This document shows, in pieces, positions 41,567 to 51,380 of a DNA stretch of 64,000 bases. The notes under the pieces were generated by a model. It had not been told where the DNA came from and made no database searches. It saw nothing but the letters and a program-made list of their open reading frames with translations. The position numbers and the translations under genes were made by a program. Numbering within the stretch: position 1 is the stretch's first letter; each line of letters begins with the position of its first letter. This DNA comes from Paenibacillus antarcticus (GTDB lineage Bacteria > Bacillota > Bacilli > Paenibacillales > Paenibacillaceae). The stretch is taken from contig NZ_LVJI01000048.1 of the NCBI RefSeq assembly GCF_001637225.1, forward strand, positions 124,001 through 188,000. Reading direction: 5' to 3'.

Positions 41567-42907
41567 CTAAAATTGTAGCACGGGCATCTGTTGTTTGACG
41601 CCTTGATTTAGATTAGGACGACCCACCGAATAATAAATGAAATCTGTTCCCAACAGATGCTCTTCATTAAATACATTTCGACCATCAATGAGAATAGGCT
41701 GTCTCAATACATTTTGTAGCTGTAATAGATCTACCTTTGCGAATTCATCCCACTCCGTCAACAAGCACAAAGCATCCGCATCTCTAGCAGTTTCTAGCGC
41801 TCCATGGCACCATTCGACGCCCTCCTTACCGAATAAAGCTTGGAAGCTTTCCATCGCAATTGGGTCATAAGCTTTCACTTTCACACCGTTATCGACTAAA
41901 TGCTGAATGATCTCCAAGGCGGGCGAATCACGAACATCATCCGTATTGGGCTTGAACGCTAATCCCCACACAGCAACCGTCTTCCCTTCCAACTTACCGT
42001 CAAATATATTCTCTAGCTTACGAATGACGTTAAAGCGTTGCCCCTGATTCACTTCCACAACGGAGCGTAAGAGCTTAAATTCATAATCCACATGACCAGC
42101 AATCTGAATTAGTGCACTGGTATCCTTGGGAAAACAAGAACCTCCATATCCGATACCCGCTTTCAGGAATGATGGACCAATGCGTTTATCGTAGCCCATA
42201 CCTTCCGCCACCTTGGTCACGTCTGCGCCTACCTTTTCACAAATGTTGGCAATCTCATTAATAAATGATATTTTTGTCGCTAGAAAGGCATTAGATGCGT
42301 ATTTAATCATCTCAGCGCTACGAATATCCGTCACAACGATATGTTCCGTTAGTGGCTTATGAAGTTCAGTCATCGTGTCAGCAGCTCTTTGGCACTCCGC
42401 ACCAACGATGATTCGGTCTGGATGCAAGGTATCTCCAATCGCCGAACCCTCTCGAAGAAACTCTGGCAATGAAATACTGTCAAAGACCTTGTCGGATTTG
42501 GATCGGATTAATTTAGCAAGTCGTTCATTTGTTCCGACTGGCACCGTACTTTTCACAGCAATGATCTTGTAGCCGTTCATCGCTTCTGCAATCTCAAGCG
42601 CTACTTGATCAATAAAAGCAAGATTTGCCTCTCCATTGGGTAATGGAGGCGTTCCAACGGCTATAATAATAATGTCCGATTGTCGTACAGCACTGGGTAA
42701 ATCCCCCGTAAATGAAAGTTTTCCAGCCTCGCGATTGGCCGCAGCCAATTCTTGCAATCCCGGTTCATAGATGGGTATCCCACCCGCATTCAACATAGCA
42801 ATCTTACGTGGATCCTTATCTACACATATGACTTGGTTGCCCAGCTCCGCGTAACAGACGCCCGACACGAGACCTACATAACCGGTTCCGATAACCGTAA
42901 TGTTCAT
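41567..42907 (-). CDS. ugd: UDP-glucose 6-dehydrogenase
   Basis: The 446-residue protein starts MNITVIGTGYVGLVSGVCYA, the NAD-binding Rossmann motif of the UDP-glucose/GDP-mannose dehydrogenase family, and has the thioester-forming Cys in YGGSCFPKDTSAL and the C-terminal domain motif WGLAFKPNTDDVRDSP. The start at 42907 is eight bases after AGGAG; the upstream GTG/ATG codons overlap the ribosome site. It makes UDP-glucuronate from UDP-glucose in two oxidation steps. Next to manC and downstream of the glycosyltransferases, it supplies the acidic sugar of the exopolysaccharide. Gene order resembles the paenan locus of P. polymyxa as recalled. Confidence 0.93.
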   Translation of the reverse strand: MNITVIGTGYVGLVSGVCYAELGNQVICVDKDPRKIAMLNAGGIPIYEPGLQELAAANREAGKLSFTGDLPSAVRQSDIIIIAVGTPPLPNGEANLAFIDQVALEIAEAMNGYKIIAVKSTVPVGTNERLAKLIRSKSDKVFDSISLPEFLREGSAIGDTLHPDRIIVGAECQRAADTMTELHKPLTEHIVVTDIRSAEMIKYASNAFLATKISFINEIANICEKVGADVTKVAEGMGYDKRIGPSFLKAGIGYGGSCFPKDTSALIQIAGHVDYEFKLLRSVVEVNQGQRFNVIRKLENIFDGKLEGKTVAVWGLAFKPNTDDVRDSPALEIIQHLVDNGVKVKAYDPIAMESFQALFGKEGVEWCHGALETARDADALCLLTEWDEFAKVDLLQLQNVLRQPILIDGRNVFNEEHLLGTDFIYYSVGRPNLNQGVKQQMPVLQF

Positions 42908-42938
42908 TGTCATCACTCCTTCATTAAGTTTGCTTCAT

Positions 42939-44309
42939 TTACACAGTGCACAGTTGCATAATCTCGTTCCAATCGAACGCAAGTCTTACGATGTCCTCTT
43001 CAATAAGTTCAATACCCGTCTGCACTTCAATGATGTCCATCTCCGTATTTGCCCGTAGGCTATGTCTAGTGTCTTTGGTAATGACTAAAACGTCTCCAGC
43101 CTTCACTAGAAGGTGCTTGTCATTCAGCACCATTTCACCTTCACCAGCAACGACAGTCCATACTTCGTTTCTAAGTAGGTGATATTGGTAGCTTAAATTC
43201 TGACCCGGTGCGACACAGATTCGTTTCGTCAACACTTCTTGTCCGTCTGGATATTTCAAGTAATCGAGTACGCGATAACGTCCCCAACGCCGCTCTTCAT
43301 ACATTGGTCGTTGATCCGAATGTTTCATCACTTCCTTAATCATCGGACTTGATGCCTTGTCCGACACCAAGATCCCATCCGGGCTTGCCGCAACGATTAC
43401 GTTGGATAAGTTAAGGAGTGTAATCGGTATATCCAGTTCATTGATAACATGCGTATTTGTCGAGTCACCACTGATAATTCCTTTACCAATGAGTGAGGAT
43501 TCGATCTGTTCAGTCAGTGTGTTCCACGTTCCTAAATCTTTCCAATCACCTTCATAAGGAAGGGCAACGATGTGAGTCGCTTTCTCCACAATTTCGTAGT
43601 CGAAGCTGTTCTTAGGAATTCTTCCATACTGTTTGGACATCTCATCGTATTGGATCGGATAACCCTTTTCGATCAGAATGTTAATGAGAAAATCAAGCTT
43701 AAAAGCAAAAACACCGCAGTTCCAAAGTGCAGCCTGCTCAATCATGGCTACCGCTTCTTCCTCACGGGGTTTCTCTCGAAAACTTTGAACGGTTATGTAA
43801 GGCACATCAGCCTTAGTGCCGACATTTGGAACGATATATCCATATTTCTCAGAAGGATACGTTGGCTTCACGCCCATAAGTGCCAAATCCGCACCCGACT
43901 CGTTAAGAACATGTTCTAACTCCTTTGTCTTGTGGAAGAATGACTCTTCTACGTACGGATCAACGGGCATCACAACGATAGTCTCATCTAAGCTAACGCC
44001 TTGCACCGAATATAAATAGGTAGCTGCCAACGCGATGGCTGGAAAGGTATCTCTTCTCTCCGGCTCCACAATCACTTCGATCTCACTTCCAAGCTGGCTG
44101 TGAATCATCTCAACCTGTGACTTACTTGTTGCAATATATGAATGATCGCGAAGTCCAGCATTAGAAATCTGTCCCCACACGCGTTGTACCATCGATTCCC
44201 GTTCACCTTCGGCATTTCCCAACACTTTTAAGAACTGTTTGGAACGTGATTCATTCGATAACGGCCACAGGCGTTTGCCCGATCCCCCGGACAGAAGAAC
44301 AATTTTCAT
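42939..44309 (-). CDS. manC: Mannose-1-phosphate guanylyltransferase
   Basis: The N-terminal nucleotidyltransferase signature is LLSGGSGKRLWPLSNESRSKQFLK, seen at residues 5-28 (key GGSGxRLWPLS and KQF). Further landmarks are QSFREKPREEEA and EKATHIVALPYEGDWKDLGTW. Residues about 350-456 form a cupin (VAPGQNLSYQYHLLRNEVWT), the reduced phosphomannose-isomerase-like domain of ManC proteins. It makes GDP-mannose from mannose 1-phosphate and GTP for the exopolysaccharide. It lies 30 bases before ugd on the same strand. Upstream is a repeat-rich 425-base gap. Confidence 0.92.
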   Translation of the reverse strand: MKIVLLSGGSGKRLWPLSNESRSKQFLKVLGNAEGERESMVQRVWGQISNAGLRDHSYIATSKSQVEMIHSQLGSEIEVIVEPERRDTFPAIALAATYLYSVQGVSLDETIVVMPVDPYVEESFFHKTKELEHVLNESGADLALMGVKPTYPSEKYGYIVPNVGTKADVPYITVQSFREKPREEEAVAMIEQAALWNCGVFAFKLDFLINILIEKGYPIQYDEMSKQYGRIPKNSFDYEIVEKATHIVALPYEGDWKDLGTWNTLTEQIESSLIGKGIISGDSTNTHVINELDIPITLLNLSNVIVAASPDGILVSDKASSPMIKEVMKHSDQRPMYEERRWGRYRVLDYLKYPDGQEVLTKRICVAPGQNLSYQYHLLRNEVWTVVAGEGEMVLNDKHLLVKAGDVLVITKDTRHSLRANTEMDIIEVQTGIELIEEDIVRLAFDWNEIMQLCTV

Positions 44310-44331
44310 GATGACTCCTCCTAAAAGTTTT

Positions 44332-44532
44332 GTTTAGCATCTCTTCATCGCTTAACTTCGTAACAAAACTTACGTCGTAAGCATATGCTTAGTTTTTATG
44401 AAGCTTAGCTTCCTGATTAACTTCGCAATAAAAATTCACTTCGAAAGCATAGTTTTTAAATTTTTGTTTAGCATCTCTTCATTGATTATCTTCGTAACAA
44501 ATCTTACGTCGTTAGCATGAGCTTAAATTTTT
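44332..44532. repeat. Three tandem copies of a 67-bp unit
   Basis: Units at 44332-44398, 44399-44465 and 44466-44532 keep an exact 67-base period. The first and third are most alike (GTTTAGCATCTCTTCAT, CTTCGTAACAAA, CTTACGTCGT, AGCAT); the middle one is diverged (CTTCGCAATAAA, CACTTCGAAAGCAT). A poor fourth copy begins at 44533, and a last trace overlaps 44727-44765. No coding frame spans them. Confidence 0.75.
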
Positions 44533-44594
44533 GTGGAGCAATTCTTCTTGTGAACCATTAATCTCTCATATCGTGCAGATTCTAGCGAAGGGGG

Positions 44595-44703
44595 CGGAAT
44601 TGTCCTGGAGAAGCGCTAGCGTTCGCCTTTGCCCTCTAATTTATACCGCAATCGCGGTCTAATAAAAAAATTAGAGGGCAACAGCGATCGTAAGGACAAT
44701 CCG
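44595..44703. repeat. Nested palindromic element, 109 bp
   Basis: CGGAATTGTCCT (44595-44606) pairs with AGGACAATCCG (44693-44703). Inside, TGCCCTCTAATTT (44630-44642) pairs perfectly with AAATTAGAGGGCA (44668-44680), and the centre is ACCGC-AATC-GCGGT (44645-44658). The three nested stems form one long cruciform. It resembles dispersed palindromic/MITE-like elements; it could also be a structured RNA or terminator pair. Confidence 0.7.
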
Positions 44704-44734
44704 TCACCGTAGCGGACATCTCCGCACAGTAACT

Positions 44735-45745
44735 CTACTTCGATAGCATCAGCTTCGTTTTTTTAAGCAGCGCCTCTTCATATAATCTCGTAATCTTAGA
44801 ACTTTTCACTACGAGTTGTGTTGATTCGATTCCGCTAGTCCAGGTATTATAGTAATTGGAATTTTTCCCGTATGAATTATCGAGTAATGTATTTGGCTTG
44901 TCCATTAAGCAGGCTAGAATATGACCATGTAACCTTGAGGTCTGTACGTTGCGATAACTGCTAAAGCGTCTGACCGCTTTGTTCACTAAGTAATCACTAT
45001 ACTTATCCCAGATAACATACATCGGTAGGGGGCTACTCCCTTTTCTCATGGCTTTGGCGATCATGTTGATAGCCTTTTTCTCCACTCGATTATATAAGGA
45101 AGCCCAGTCTAAGAAATCGCCCTGTCCATCCGATTCGAATTGTAACTGCTCGATTGTCTTCTCAATATCCGTCCGGAAGAAACAGAGTAGGTCTTTATCA
45201 GGTCTACTTTTCGGAGCAATCGGCCACAGTTGATGCGCCATATCAGGTGATAAGTAGACATGACAGTTATGAAATTTCTGTATAGCTAGCCCATAGGTCA
45301 AGGTATCTCTTACAAAAAGATGAGCATCCCCATGGTTATTAAAAAGTTGCGCCGTGCGGTCGTATTCCGATTCTTCCTTAAAATAGATCGTCTGAGGAAG
45401 TAATACGATCCGATTATGAATATACTCAGCAACGATTCTCTCACGCAATCTCTGATGGACTGGGTATAAGTCTCCGAAGTTCCCCCCGCCCTGAAGAACG
45501 ATGATCTGATCCTTCGGTATGATTAGTTCATCTGGAAAATCCAGAACGCTGTATCGCGCTTGAACATGAATATTATGGTCTCTAAAAAACGCCTCGGCGC
45601 CCTTCATGATCAATAAGTCCCCTCCATTGTTATATACAGGGTAATCTATATAATAAATACTTGATCCCGACGGGATCACATTCAGAATTTTACGCAGCTC
45701 GTTTTTCAATATATCCATCGGGTGACCATTAGGTTTCACTTGCAT
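44735..45745 (-). CDS. Polysaccharide pyruvyltransferase family protein
   Basis: The 336-residue protein shows the family landmarks NNGGDLLIMKGAEAFF, VLQGGGNFGDLYPVHQRLRE, LLPQTIYFK and the C-terminal TSRLHGHILACLMDKP, where SRxHG is the conserved motif. It would transfer pyruvate from phosphoenolpyruvate to a sugar of the repeat unit, forming an acidic ketal. It directly follows the Wzx flippase gene (one base apart). Start at 45745; an in-frame ATG nine codons later is also possible. Similar genes are epsO in Bacillus and the pyruvyltransferases of P. polymyxa EPS. Confidence 0.88.
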   Translation of the reverse strand: MQVKPNGHPMDILKNELRKILNVIPSGSSIYYIDYPVYNNGGDLLIMKGAEAFFRDHNIHVQARYSVLDFPDELIIPKDQIIVLQGGGNFGDLYPVHQRLRERIVAEYIHNRIVLLPQTIYFKEESEYDRTAQLFNNHGDAHLFVRDTLTYGLAIQKFHNCHVYLSPDMAHQLWPIAPKSRPDKDLLCFFRTDIEKTIEQLQFESDGQGDFLDWASLYNRVEKKAINMIAKAMRKGSSPLPMYVIWDKYSDYLVNKAVRRFSSYRNVQTSRLHGHILACLMDKPNTLLDNSYGKNSNYYNTWTSGIESTQLVVKSSKITRLYEEALLKKTKLMLSK

Positions 45746-45746
45746 A

Positions 45747-47099
45747 TTAGCGCGCTCCTTTACTTTTAGTTTTTTCTTTCATGCGCTCTATTAGAAAACG
45801 AAAGTCATCCTTATCGAATAACATCCCACTTAACTTCACGTGAAAGACGATCCGCATGGCAGCCATCGTTACCACCAATCGGATGATAGCACCCATTAAT
45901 AAGGCAAATGCGATTCCATTTAACCCGTATAATGGCGTCAATACGAAGAACAATCCGATTGTTACTGCTAGAGCGATCAGTTGACGAACTAATACAAGAC
46001 CCGGTCTTCCCATCGCATTAAACGAAGAGGCAAGTATCCATGATCCACCACCAAGAATGCATTCAATAGACAGAATATAAAAGGCTCCGCTCGCCTCTAG
46101 AAAAGGTGCACCGAACAGTACACCCATTAGATAACGACCGATGAACATGCACGGAATAACGACGATGGTCATCAAGAGCATGGATAATCGGAATGCCCTA
46201 CCTACTGTTAATATAATCGTATTCTTATCCATACCAGTGACCTTAGGAAAAATAACATTCGTAATGGCTGTCTGCACAACATTGAATACACGTGATAATG
46301 CATAGACGACGGTGTACAATCCTAAATCTCTTGCTGTTAGCATAGAAAGGATAATGATTTTATCGAACTGAGAATACAGCGTTCCTAGCAGCTCTACTCC
46401 GAATACTTTACTACCGTATCCGAATAGCGTCTTTGCTGCCTGTAGATTTCCCAAGCCCTTGAACCAATGAATTCGAAGCTCGTCTCTTACACTGTATAAA
46501 GCCCACAATATAACAAATACACTGGTCACGAGAAACACCAGTGCAGCTGAATGAAGACTTAAATTACCCACTGACCATAACACCATAAGTCCAATCAGGT
46601 TGATCAATGGGAAATATAATCGAACGCCATTATATACGTTGAACTTGCCTGTGCTCTGAGCCAGAGCCGAGATTAAATTGACTGCAAGCAGTATGGGAAG
46701 CATCAGCACCGTATACCATCTAGCGGTCTGAATTACAGCCTCCGGATAATTACCAAGCCATACTGGCAACCACATCCAAGCGACGAACCCGACAATCACA
46801 CTGACGGGAATCTGGAATAGAAACCCCGCTCGAACGAAATCAGCTGCACTACCTTTATTTTGCTTGAGGTTATAAATTAATGAGGTTGGAAGACCAAACC
46901 CTACAAGACCTGCAAGTAACGTTGGCCAAAATAGAATAGCCGAGAACTCTCCTTTACCCACAACACCGAACATGCGGGCCGTCACAATCGAGGTCATTGT
47001 GCTGATGATCATGACTAGGAGATTGGTTGCGCTTGTGCGAAGAATCGTCTGAAATAGTCCGCTAACCTTCATTTCTTTGTGAATGGTGAGCTCTGCCAT
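45747..47099 (-). CDS. Wzx-type polysaccharide flippase
   Basis: A 450-residue MOP-superfamily membrane protein with 12-14 helices; the N-terminus reads FQTILRTSATNLLVMIISTM, followed by TARMFGVVGKGEFSA, a typical Wzx/RfbX entry. It would flip undecaprenyl-linked repeat units to the outer leaflet for the polymerase at 52547. It lies between a GT2 gene (nine-base gap) and the pyruvyltransferase gene. Confidence 0.88.
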   Translation of the reverse strand: MAELTIHKEMKVSGLFQTILRTSATNLLVMIISTMTSIVTARMFGVVGKGEFSAILFWPTLLAGLVGFGLPTSLIYNLKQNKGSAADFVRAGFLFQIPVSVIVGFVAWMWLPVWLGNYPEAVIQTARWYTVLMLPILLAVNLISALAQSTGKFNVYNGVRLYFPLINLIGLMVLWSVGNLSLHSAALVFLVTSVFVILWALYSVRDELRIHWFKGLGNLQAAKTLFGYGSKVFGVELLGTLYSQFDKIIILSMLTARDLGLYTVVYALSRVFNVVQTAITNVIFPKVTGMDKNTIILTVGRAFRLSMLLMTIVVIPCMFIGRYLMGVLFGAPFLEASGAFYILSIECILGGGSWILASSFNAMGRPGLVLVRQLIALAVTIGLFFVLTPLYGLNGIAFALLMGAIIRLVVTMAAMRIVFHVKLSGMLFDKDDFRFLIERMKEKTKSKGAR

Positions 47100-47108
47100 A
47101 ACCTAACT

Positions 47109-48020
47109 TCAACCCCTACCGTTATATCGCAAGATACCCACCAGTGATCCGTTGCGGTAACATATTTTTACGACTTGTCGGATAAACGTTTTGAAATGAA
47201 AAATCGTAAGTATCGATGAAAGAATGGCCTGGAACATACGAATCGTATGCTTCAGAATCGCTATGGAGCTCTTATCTTTCCGTTTCACCGCATCACTCAC
47301 TCCCTGCCAGAACATCCTTTTCAAGAACCATTTCTTCGTCGTTCGTTCCTTTGCTATTTTGTGCTTGACCGGGGCAAAGGGAGTATAGTACACCTTGTAT
47401 CCTTCACGTAATCTCGCGATCAGTTCGCTTTCTTCGCTCGACAACAAGTTTGTTCCGACCCGTCCCAAATCCTCACGAAATGGCTTAATGTGATCGAAGA
47501 CGCTTAATCGAAAAGCAACATTTGCCCCATATGGGATTGCTGGAGTCGGCATTTCCATCACCTCACTCGAATAATCGAGAATAGTGAATACCGATCGATA
47601 CTCCTGCGGAATCCAGTCCGGTTCCTTGTTTTCCCAGATCGGTTCGATTTTTCCTCCTACACATCCAATGGCTGAATCACTTTCAAATACGTCTACGATG
47701 TTGCATACCCACTCGTTCGAAGCCAAAGCGTCATCATCCAAGAAGAGAATGTACTTACCTCTTGCCTCCCGAATAGCTCGATTACGTGCAACGGATAATC
47801 CAAGTGTATCCTCGAATATATATCGTATCTTTGAACCGTGCCTAAGTCTTAAGTTATTCACTACCTCGACGGTATTATCTGTCGATCGATTATCGATGAC
47901 GACAATTTCAATTTCCTCTTTAGGGAAACTTTGATTCAAGGCGCTCTCAATGGCTTCTCCTGTATCCTTCGCTCGGTTATGCGTGCAAATGGCAACTGTT
48001 ACCGTTATCTTCATCTTCAT
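47109..48020 (-). CDS. GT2 family glycosyltransferase
   Basis: A 303-residue protein with the GT-A fold: VTVAICTHNRAKDTGEAIES, IEIVVIDNRSTDNT, the nucleotide-sugar DxD site ILFLDDDALAS, and a C-terminal amphipathic region that may associate with the membrane (FLKRMFWQGVSDAV). It adds one sugar of the exopolysaccharide repeat; donor unknown. It follows a GT4 gene by three bases. Confidence 0.88.
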   Translation of the reverse strand: MKMKITVTVAICTHNRAKDTGEAIESALNQSFPKEEIEIVVIDNRSTDNTVEVVNNLRLRHGSKIRYIFEDTLGLSVARNRAIREARGKYILFLDDDALASNEWVCNIVDVFESDSAIGCVGGKIEPIWENKEPDWIPQEYRSVFTILDYSSEVMEMPTPAIPYGANVAFRLSVFDHIKPFREDLGRVGTNLLSSEESELIARLREGYKVYYTPFAPVKHKIAKERTTKKWFLKRMFWQGVSDAVKRKDKSSIAILKHTIRMFQAILSSILTIFHFKTFIRQVVKICYRNGSLVGILRYNGRG

Positions 48021-48023
48021 CGT

Positions 48024-49055
48024 TCATCCCCATCCTTGATAAACGTTTTTTATCTTTTGGGCAATGGTGCTCCATTCCAATTCCTTCAGTACTTCTTCGT
48101 AATTTGGTGATTTGTCTTCTTTTTTCACATTCAATGCCACTTTCATTGCGTTAGTTAGTCCGTTATCATCTGTTGGATCATAACTAACGACCATGTTCTC
48201 CGTGAAATATTCATCAATGAAGTCATTGTTAGGCATAACGATCAATTTCTTGAACGATAGACCAAGTATCGCTGAACCTGAAGTTGTAATCTCTTTGTAC
48301 GGCATCACCATAACATCCACGGCGCTAATTAGATCGGCAATCGATTCATTGGGAATGAACTCTAACTCCACAATGATATTATCGATATCCTTAACACACT
48401 TCAGATACTTCGTCATCTCTACGTCTGCTTTACCTGCAATGATTAGATAGGATTGTTTCGACTTCACAGCATTAAAGGCTTCGACTAGATCCTCGACACC
48501 CTTATATGCCTTAATTGCACCGAGGAATAAGTAGACATCGGCATCCTTGGGAATGTTATAGACTTGTCTGAAATTTGTACCATTACGCTTGTACACTCCC
48601 AAATAATGGCCATGTTTCACCACGAATAACTTCTTAGCTGGAACATCGAATTCAACCATTACTTTTCGCTTGATAGACTCGGAGGCAACAATCAATTTAC
48701 TACAAAAACGACAAATCAAGCGACGCATAAAGCGCTCCATTCTATGATACTTCGCGTTGTGTGGGTACAAATTATGAATCGTCCAGATCAACTGTATATT
48801 CCGTATCTTCAAATACATCATCGTTATAATAAAAATGAACGATTTCACGATAAATAATAGTGGGTTATGATTCTGGTAAGCATGGTGCATCCAGTGAATA
48901 TGGACAATGTCTCCCGGTTTCGCTTGGCCTACCTTCAGCATGAGCTTGCCATGCTTCAAATCCCTAATGTCCATTCCTGCACCGCATAAGGAATTTGTTA
49001 ATAAGTCATTGTAAAAGTTCAATTCGCTCGATTTCGGCCACATCCATACTTTCAT
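48024..49055 (-). CDS. GT4-like family glycosyltransferase
   Basis: Begins MKVWMWPKSSELNFYNDLL and continues with DIVHIHWMHHAYQNHNP and a membrane-hugging hydrophobic stretch (LLFIVKSFIFIITMMYL), then IQLIWTIHNLYPHNAKYH. The C-terminal half has DADVYLFLGAIKAYKGVEDLVEAF and the acceptor/donor segment SADVMVMPYKEITTSGSAIL-like, here SAVDVMVMPYKEITTSGSA. This is a GT-B enzyme of the GumK/GT4 kind, 343 residues. Sugar specificity cannot be read. It is co-directional with the rest of the locus. Confidence 0.82.
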   Translation of the reverse strand: MKVWMWPKSSELNFYNDLLTNSLCGAGMDIRDLKHGKLMLKVGQAKPGDIVHIHWMHHAYQNHNPLLFIVKSFIFIITMMYLKIRNIQLIWTIHNLYPHNAKYHRMERFMRRLICRFCSKLIVASESIKRKVMVEFDVPAKKLFVVKHGHYLGVYKRNGTNFRQVYNIPKDADVYLFLGAIKAYKGVEDLVEAFNAVKSKQSYLIIAGKADVEMTKYLKCVKDIDNIIVELEFIPNESIADLISAVDVMVMPYKEITTSGSAILGLSFKKLIVMPNNDFIDEYFTENMVVSYDPTDDNGLTNAMKVALNVKKEDKSPNYEEVLKELEWSTIAQKIKNVYQGWG

Positions 49056-49085
49056 CGCTTTACTCTCCCTAGACTTGCTAGAATA

Positions 49086-49682
49086 TCAATTCCACCGGAC
49101 ATCCCTTTTTATCACCTTGGCCGGTATCCCTGCTACAAGTGTATAGGGCTCCACATCCTTTGTTACAACTGAACCCGCTGCAATTACGGCTCCATGACCA
49201 ATGTGTACGCCTTTTAATATCATTGATTTACAGCCAATCCATACCTTATCACCAATCACAATGGGCTTCGTCGATATCGTCCCCTCTATCTGATGATAAT
49301 CGGTGTCTGTAATAACAACGTCCCATGAGATCGCACAACCCATACCGATCGTAACCGAATCCTTCGCCATGATCTCTGTCCGACGATTAATATATGTACC
49401 ATCACCGATCACAATCTCTGCACCTGGGGCATCTAGATAGAAATTAACTTGATCGTAGAGCATGACTCTACTCCCTAGCATTAATTTCGAATGGCTACAT
49501 TTCGATATGATATGAGAACCAGCCACTTGAAGCATAGAGCCGCTTTTCGTCACCCTAAGCGCAAACAAATGACCTCTTAATAGGCGGTTAATCTTCTTTA
49601 TAACATGCCTAACCTGACTTACATTCAAGTGAAGACCCTCCCTAACTCTACTCGCTACTGCACCTATTCTCCGCTGACCCAT
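49086..49682 (-). CDS. Hexapeptide-repeat acyltransferase (first of two)
   Basis: A left-handed beta-helix acetyltransferase of 198 residues: hexapeptides around [41 protein letters not shown] and [20 protein letters not shown]. His in DTDYHQIEG is the likely catalytic base. It probably O-acetylates a sugar of the repeat unit. Its ATG overlaps the stop of the preceding acyltransferase gene (TAATG); the two proteins are clearly paralogous in their C-terminal half. Confidence 0.85.
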   Translation of the reverse strand: MGQRRIGAVASRVREGLHLNVSQVRHVIKKINRLLRGHLFALRVTKSGSMLQVAGSHIISKCSHSKLMLGSRVMLYDQVNFYLDAPGAEIVIGDGTYINRRTEIMAKDSVTIGMGCAISWDVVITDTDYHQIEGTISTKPIVIGDKVWIGCKSMILKGVHIGHGAVIAAGSVVTKDVEPYTLVAGIPAKVIKRDVRWN

Positions 49683-50254
49683 TAGTTATATCTGCGGATC
49701 CATTCATTCGGAACACGAATCTCACGAATGACTTTAGCAGGTGTACCCCCCGCCAACACATTGGCTGGAATATCACGTGTAACGACACTACCTGCTGCGA
49801 TCACGGTATTACTTCCGATCGTTACACCAGGCAAGATAAGGGCTCCTCTACCAATCCAGACATTATCCGAAATGATGATATCTCTACTCTGAGAACGATC
49901 ATCCGCATCCACCGGATGAAAGTTCGAATCGATCATATTAACCATTGGGCCGATGATGGTATTGCTCCCAATCCGAATCGATTTCGTACATCCGATATCT
50001 ATGCCATAGTTGAAGAATACATTATCCCCCACCCACAACGTAGCTCGCTTATTAACAGAAATCGAAGACTGAAAAGGTTTCGCATGAAAGGACACATTCC
50101 GTCCAACCACGAATTCACCCTTATTTTTCACAGTTAGACGACCTGATATCCTACTTAACCGTCCCACGGAGCTAGTCTTGAACGGAAGGATTACAGCTCC
50201 CTTCAACACCGCTAACAATTTACCTATACTGAATTGCTTCATTGTGATACTCAT
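49682..50254 (-). CDS. Hexapeptide-repeat acyltransferase (second of two)
   Basis: A 190-residue beta-helix acyltransferase: [16 protein letters not shown]-like entry, [22 protein letters not shown] with the catalytic His, [24 protein letters not shown] and [14 protein letters not shown]. It is more like the WcaF/maltose acetyltransferase type. Paired with the following acyltransferase gene, it suggests two distinct acetylation sites on the polymer. Confidence 0.85.
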   Translation of the reverse strand: MSITMKQFSIGKLLAVLKGAVILPFKTSSVGRLSRISGRLTVKNKGEFVVGRNVSFHAKPFQSSISVNKRATLWVGDNVFFNYGIDIGCTKSIRIGSNTIIGPMVNMIDSNFHPVDADDRSQSRDIIISDNVWIGRGALILPGVTIGSNTVIAAGSVVTRDIPANVLAGGTPAKVIREIRVPNEWIRRYN

Positions 50255-50258
50255 TCCC

Positions 50259-51380
50259 TCATCCCACCGCTTCTGACTTCATCGGATTAGCCAATAACAA
50301 CTGGTAGGTGTTCTCCACCTTGCGGGCAATCGTGTTCATGTTGAAATCATTCATTACACTTGTATACCCTTGGCTTGATAGTTCTTGATAGTTAACCCGC
50401 TTATCGTAAACAAGCTGAATCGTCTGATAGAGTTCTTCAACATCTCCATCTTTCACGATGAAACCACCCTTTGTCAGATGAATGATTTCCGGAGCTCCAC
50501 CAGAATCTGCAACGATGACGGGCGTTTGTACAAGCATGGATTCAATAATGACTCTTCCAAATGGTTCATTTAGCGAGAAGTTAATAGTCAGATCACATTC
50601 CTTCATGAGCTCAAGTGGTTTCTTGCTGTATCCATAGAATATAACGTTATCTTCCAAACCGTACTCGATAACCTTCTGGATCATGTCATTGAAATAACCA
50701 TCCGATCCATCGACAGAGGTGTCACCTACAATCAGCAGCTTCCAGTTATATTTATTGTTATCAGCCAGTTTCTTGACAGCCTCAATCATAAGATGATATC
50801 TCTTCCACTCTACGATCCTTCCAAATGTTCCAATAACAAGCGTATCATCCTCCATAAATCTTCGACTCTTTATCGTTAACCCAAGGTCTGTATCGACGCC
50901 GTTATAGATGATCGTCTTGTTCTTACCCACGATGGAGTCGGCTACAAATTGCGAAATACATATGACCTGATCGAAGAACCTTGGTAATACCCGATTAAAC
51001 ATGCGTAAATGCGTGTGATCTCGATGATGCCATACCAATTTGCACTTGGTTAGAAATTTAAGTGGCGCCGTATACCAGGGCGCTCTCCAACCATTGGCAT
51101 GTACAATTTCAATGTGATTACTAGTCACATATGATTTGATTCGAAATACCGTCTCCAAATAACCGAAGCCTAATTTCTTCTTAATGCTATTCAGACGAAG
51201 AGGAAAGTGCTTGTACTCCGTTCTAATCTCACTTAAATAATCGGCATTTCCAGGACTCAATAGATGGATTCGGTATAGCGAAGTATCCAAGTAATTGATC
51301 AAATGAATGAGACTTTGTTCGGCCCCCCCTTTTTTATCTGCATGGGTCACAAACATGACATTGATTTTTCCTTTATCCAT
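50259..51380 (-). CDS. GT4 family glycosyltransferase
   Basis: A 373-residue GT-B enzyme: N-terminal VMFVTHADKKGGAEQSLIHL, inner VIGTFGRIVEWKRYHLMIEA, and the GT4 donor-site motif FSLNEPFGRVIIESMLVQTPVIVADSGG-type, seen as NEPFGRVIIESML and VADSGGAPEII. It transfers a sugar retaining its configuration. It directly abuts the upstream GT4 gene and precedes the acyltransferases by four bases. Confidence 0.9.
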   Translation of the reverse strand: MDKGKINVMFVTHADKKGGAEQSLIHLINYLDTSLYRIHLLSPGNADYLSEIRTEYKHFPLRLNSIKKKLGFGYLETVFRIKSYVTSNHIEIVHANGWRAPWYTAPLKFLTKCKLVWHHRDHTHLRMFNRVLPRFFDQVICISQFVADSIVGKNKTIIYNGVDTDLGLTIKSRRFMEDDTLVIGTFGRIVEWKRYHLMIEAVKKLADNNKYNWKLLIVGDTSVDGSDGYFNDMIQKVIEYGLEDNVIFYGYSKKPLELMKECDLTINFSLNEPFGRVIIESMLVQTPVIVADSGGAPEIIHLTKGGFIVKDGDVEELYQTIQLVYDKRVNYQELSSQGYTSVMNDFNMNTIARKVENTYQLLLANPMKSEAVG

